This document shows positions 6,631 to 6,632 of a stretch of 6,632 nucleotides of DNA, piece after piece. Source of the DNA: Desulfobulbus sp. (GTDB lineage Bacteria > Desulfobacterota > Desulfobulbia > Desulfobulbales > Desulfobulbaceae); contig JAUVLX010000197.1 of NCBI GenBank assembly GCA_030600525.1, positions 1-6,632 on the forward strand, given 5' to 3'. A model generated the notes under the pieces. It searched no databases and had not been told where the DNA came from. It worked only from the letters and a program-made list of their open reading frames with translations. Positions within the stretch are counted from its first letter, which is position 1, and each line of letters starts with the position of its first letter. The position numbers were made by a program, and so were the translations under genes.

Positions 6631-6632
6631 CA

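Noticed and set aside
1..6632. CRISPR arrays, tRNA/rRNA genes, riboswitches
   Set aside because: No regularly spaced repeats, no cloverleaf or rRNA-like sequence, and no recognisable riboswitch core was seen on either strand.

Overview
The window carries one complete tripartite RND multidrug-efflux operon on the minus strand. It is flanked on the left by the tail of a phosphate-transport gene and on the right by a gene-poor region. Two lipoprotein signals, a periplasmic adaptor, an RND pump and an outer-membrane channel show a Gram-negative (diderm) bacterium. The PstB tail and moderate base composition would fit a deltaproteobacterial (Desulfobacterota) or related proteobacterial host, but that is an impression and not a measurement.

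Layout from left to right. The last 40 codons of pstB (+) end at 124. Immediately after its stop, 131-300 has the marks of a small non-autonomous insertion of IS66 type: GTAAC ends, imperfect terminal inverted repeats and a near-perfect 8-bp flanking duplication. A perfect 20-bp-arm hairpin at 321-371 follows. It has a T-run on both strands and is placed to terminate both pstB and the efflux operon, which converge here. Next, all on the minus strand, come the outer-membrane factor (457-1899), the RND pump (1905-5045) and the periplasmic adaptor (5052-6203). Transcription order is therefore adaptor, pump, channel, as in mexAB-oprM, with gaps of only 6 and 5 nt, so they form one transcript and probably have coupled translation. 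A modest promoter candidate lies about 80-110 nt upstream of the adaptor.

Right of the operon (6204-6632) no intact gene is seen and no complete efflux regulator is present. On the plus strand, two overlapping open frames without a good start (about 6386-6630) look like a decayed or frameshifted gene. The motif GGGAACCTCTGA at 6361 could be a mobile-element end.

How the genes work together: the pump takes substrates from the periplasm or inner membrane using the proton-motive force, the lipoprotein adaptor bridges to the channel, and the channel conducts substrate out of the cell. All proton-relay residues are present. Several phenylalanines that line the AcrB drug pocket are replaced, so the substrate range may differ from that of AcrB. 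I see no evidence of a previously undescribed system. The most interesting items are the IS66-type mini-element, the two-way terminator, the altered pump pocket and the unexplained right-hand remnant.
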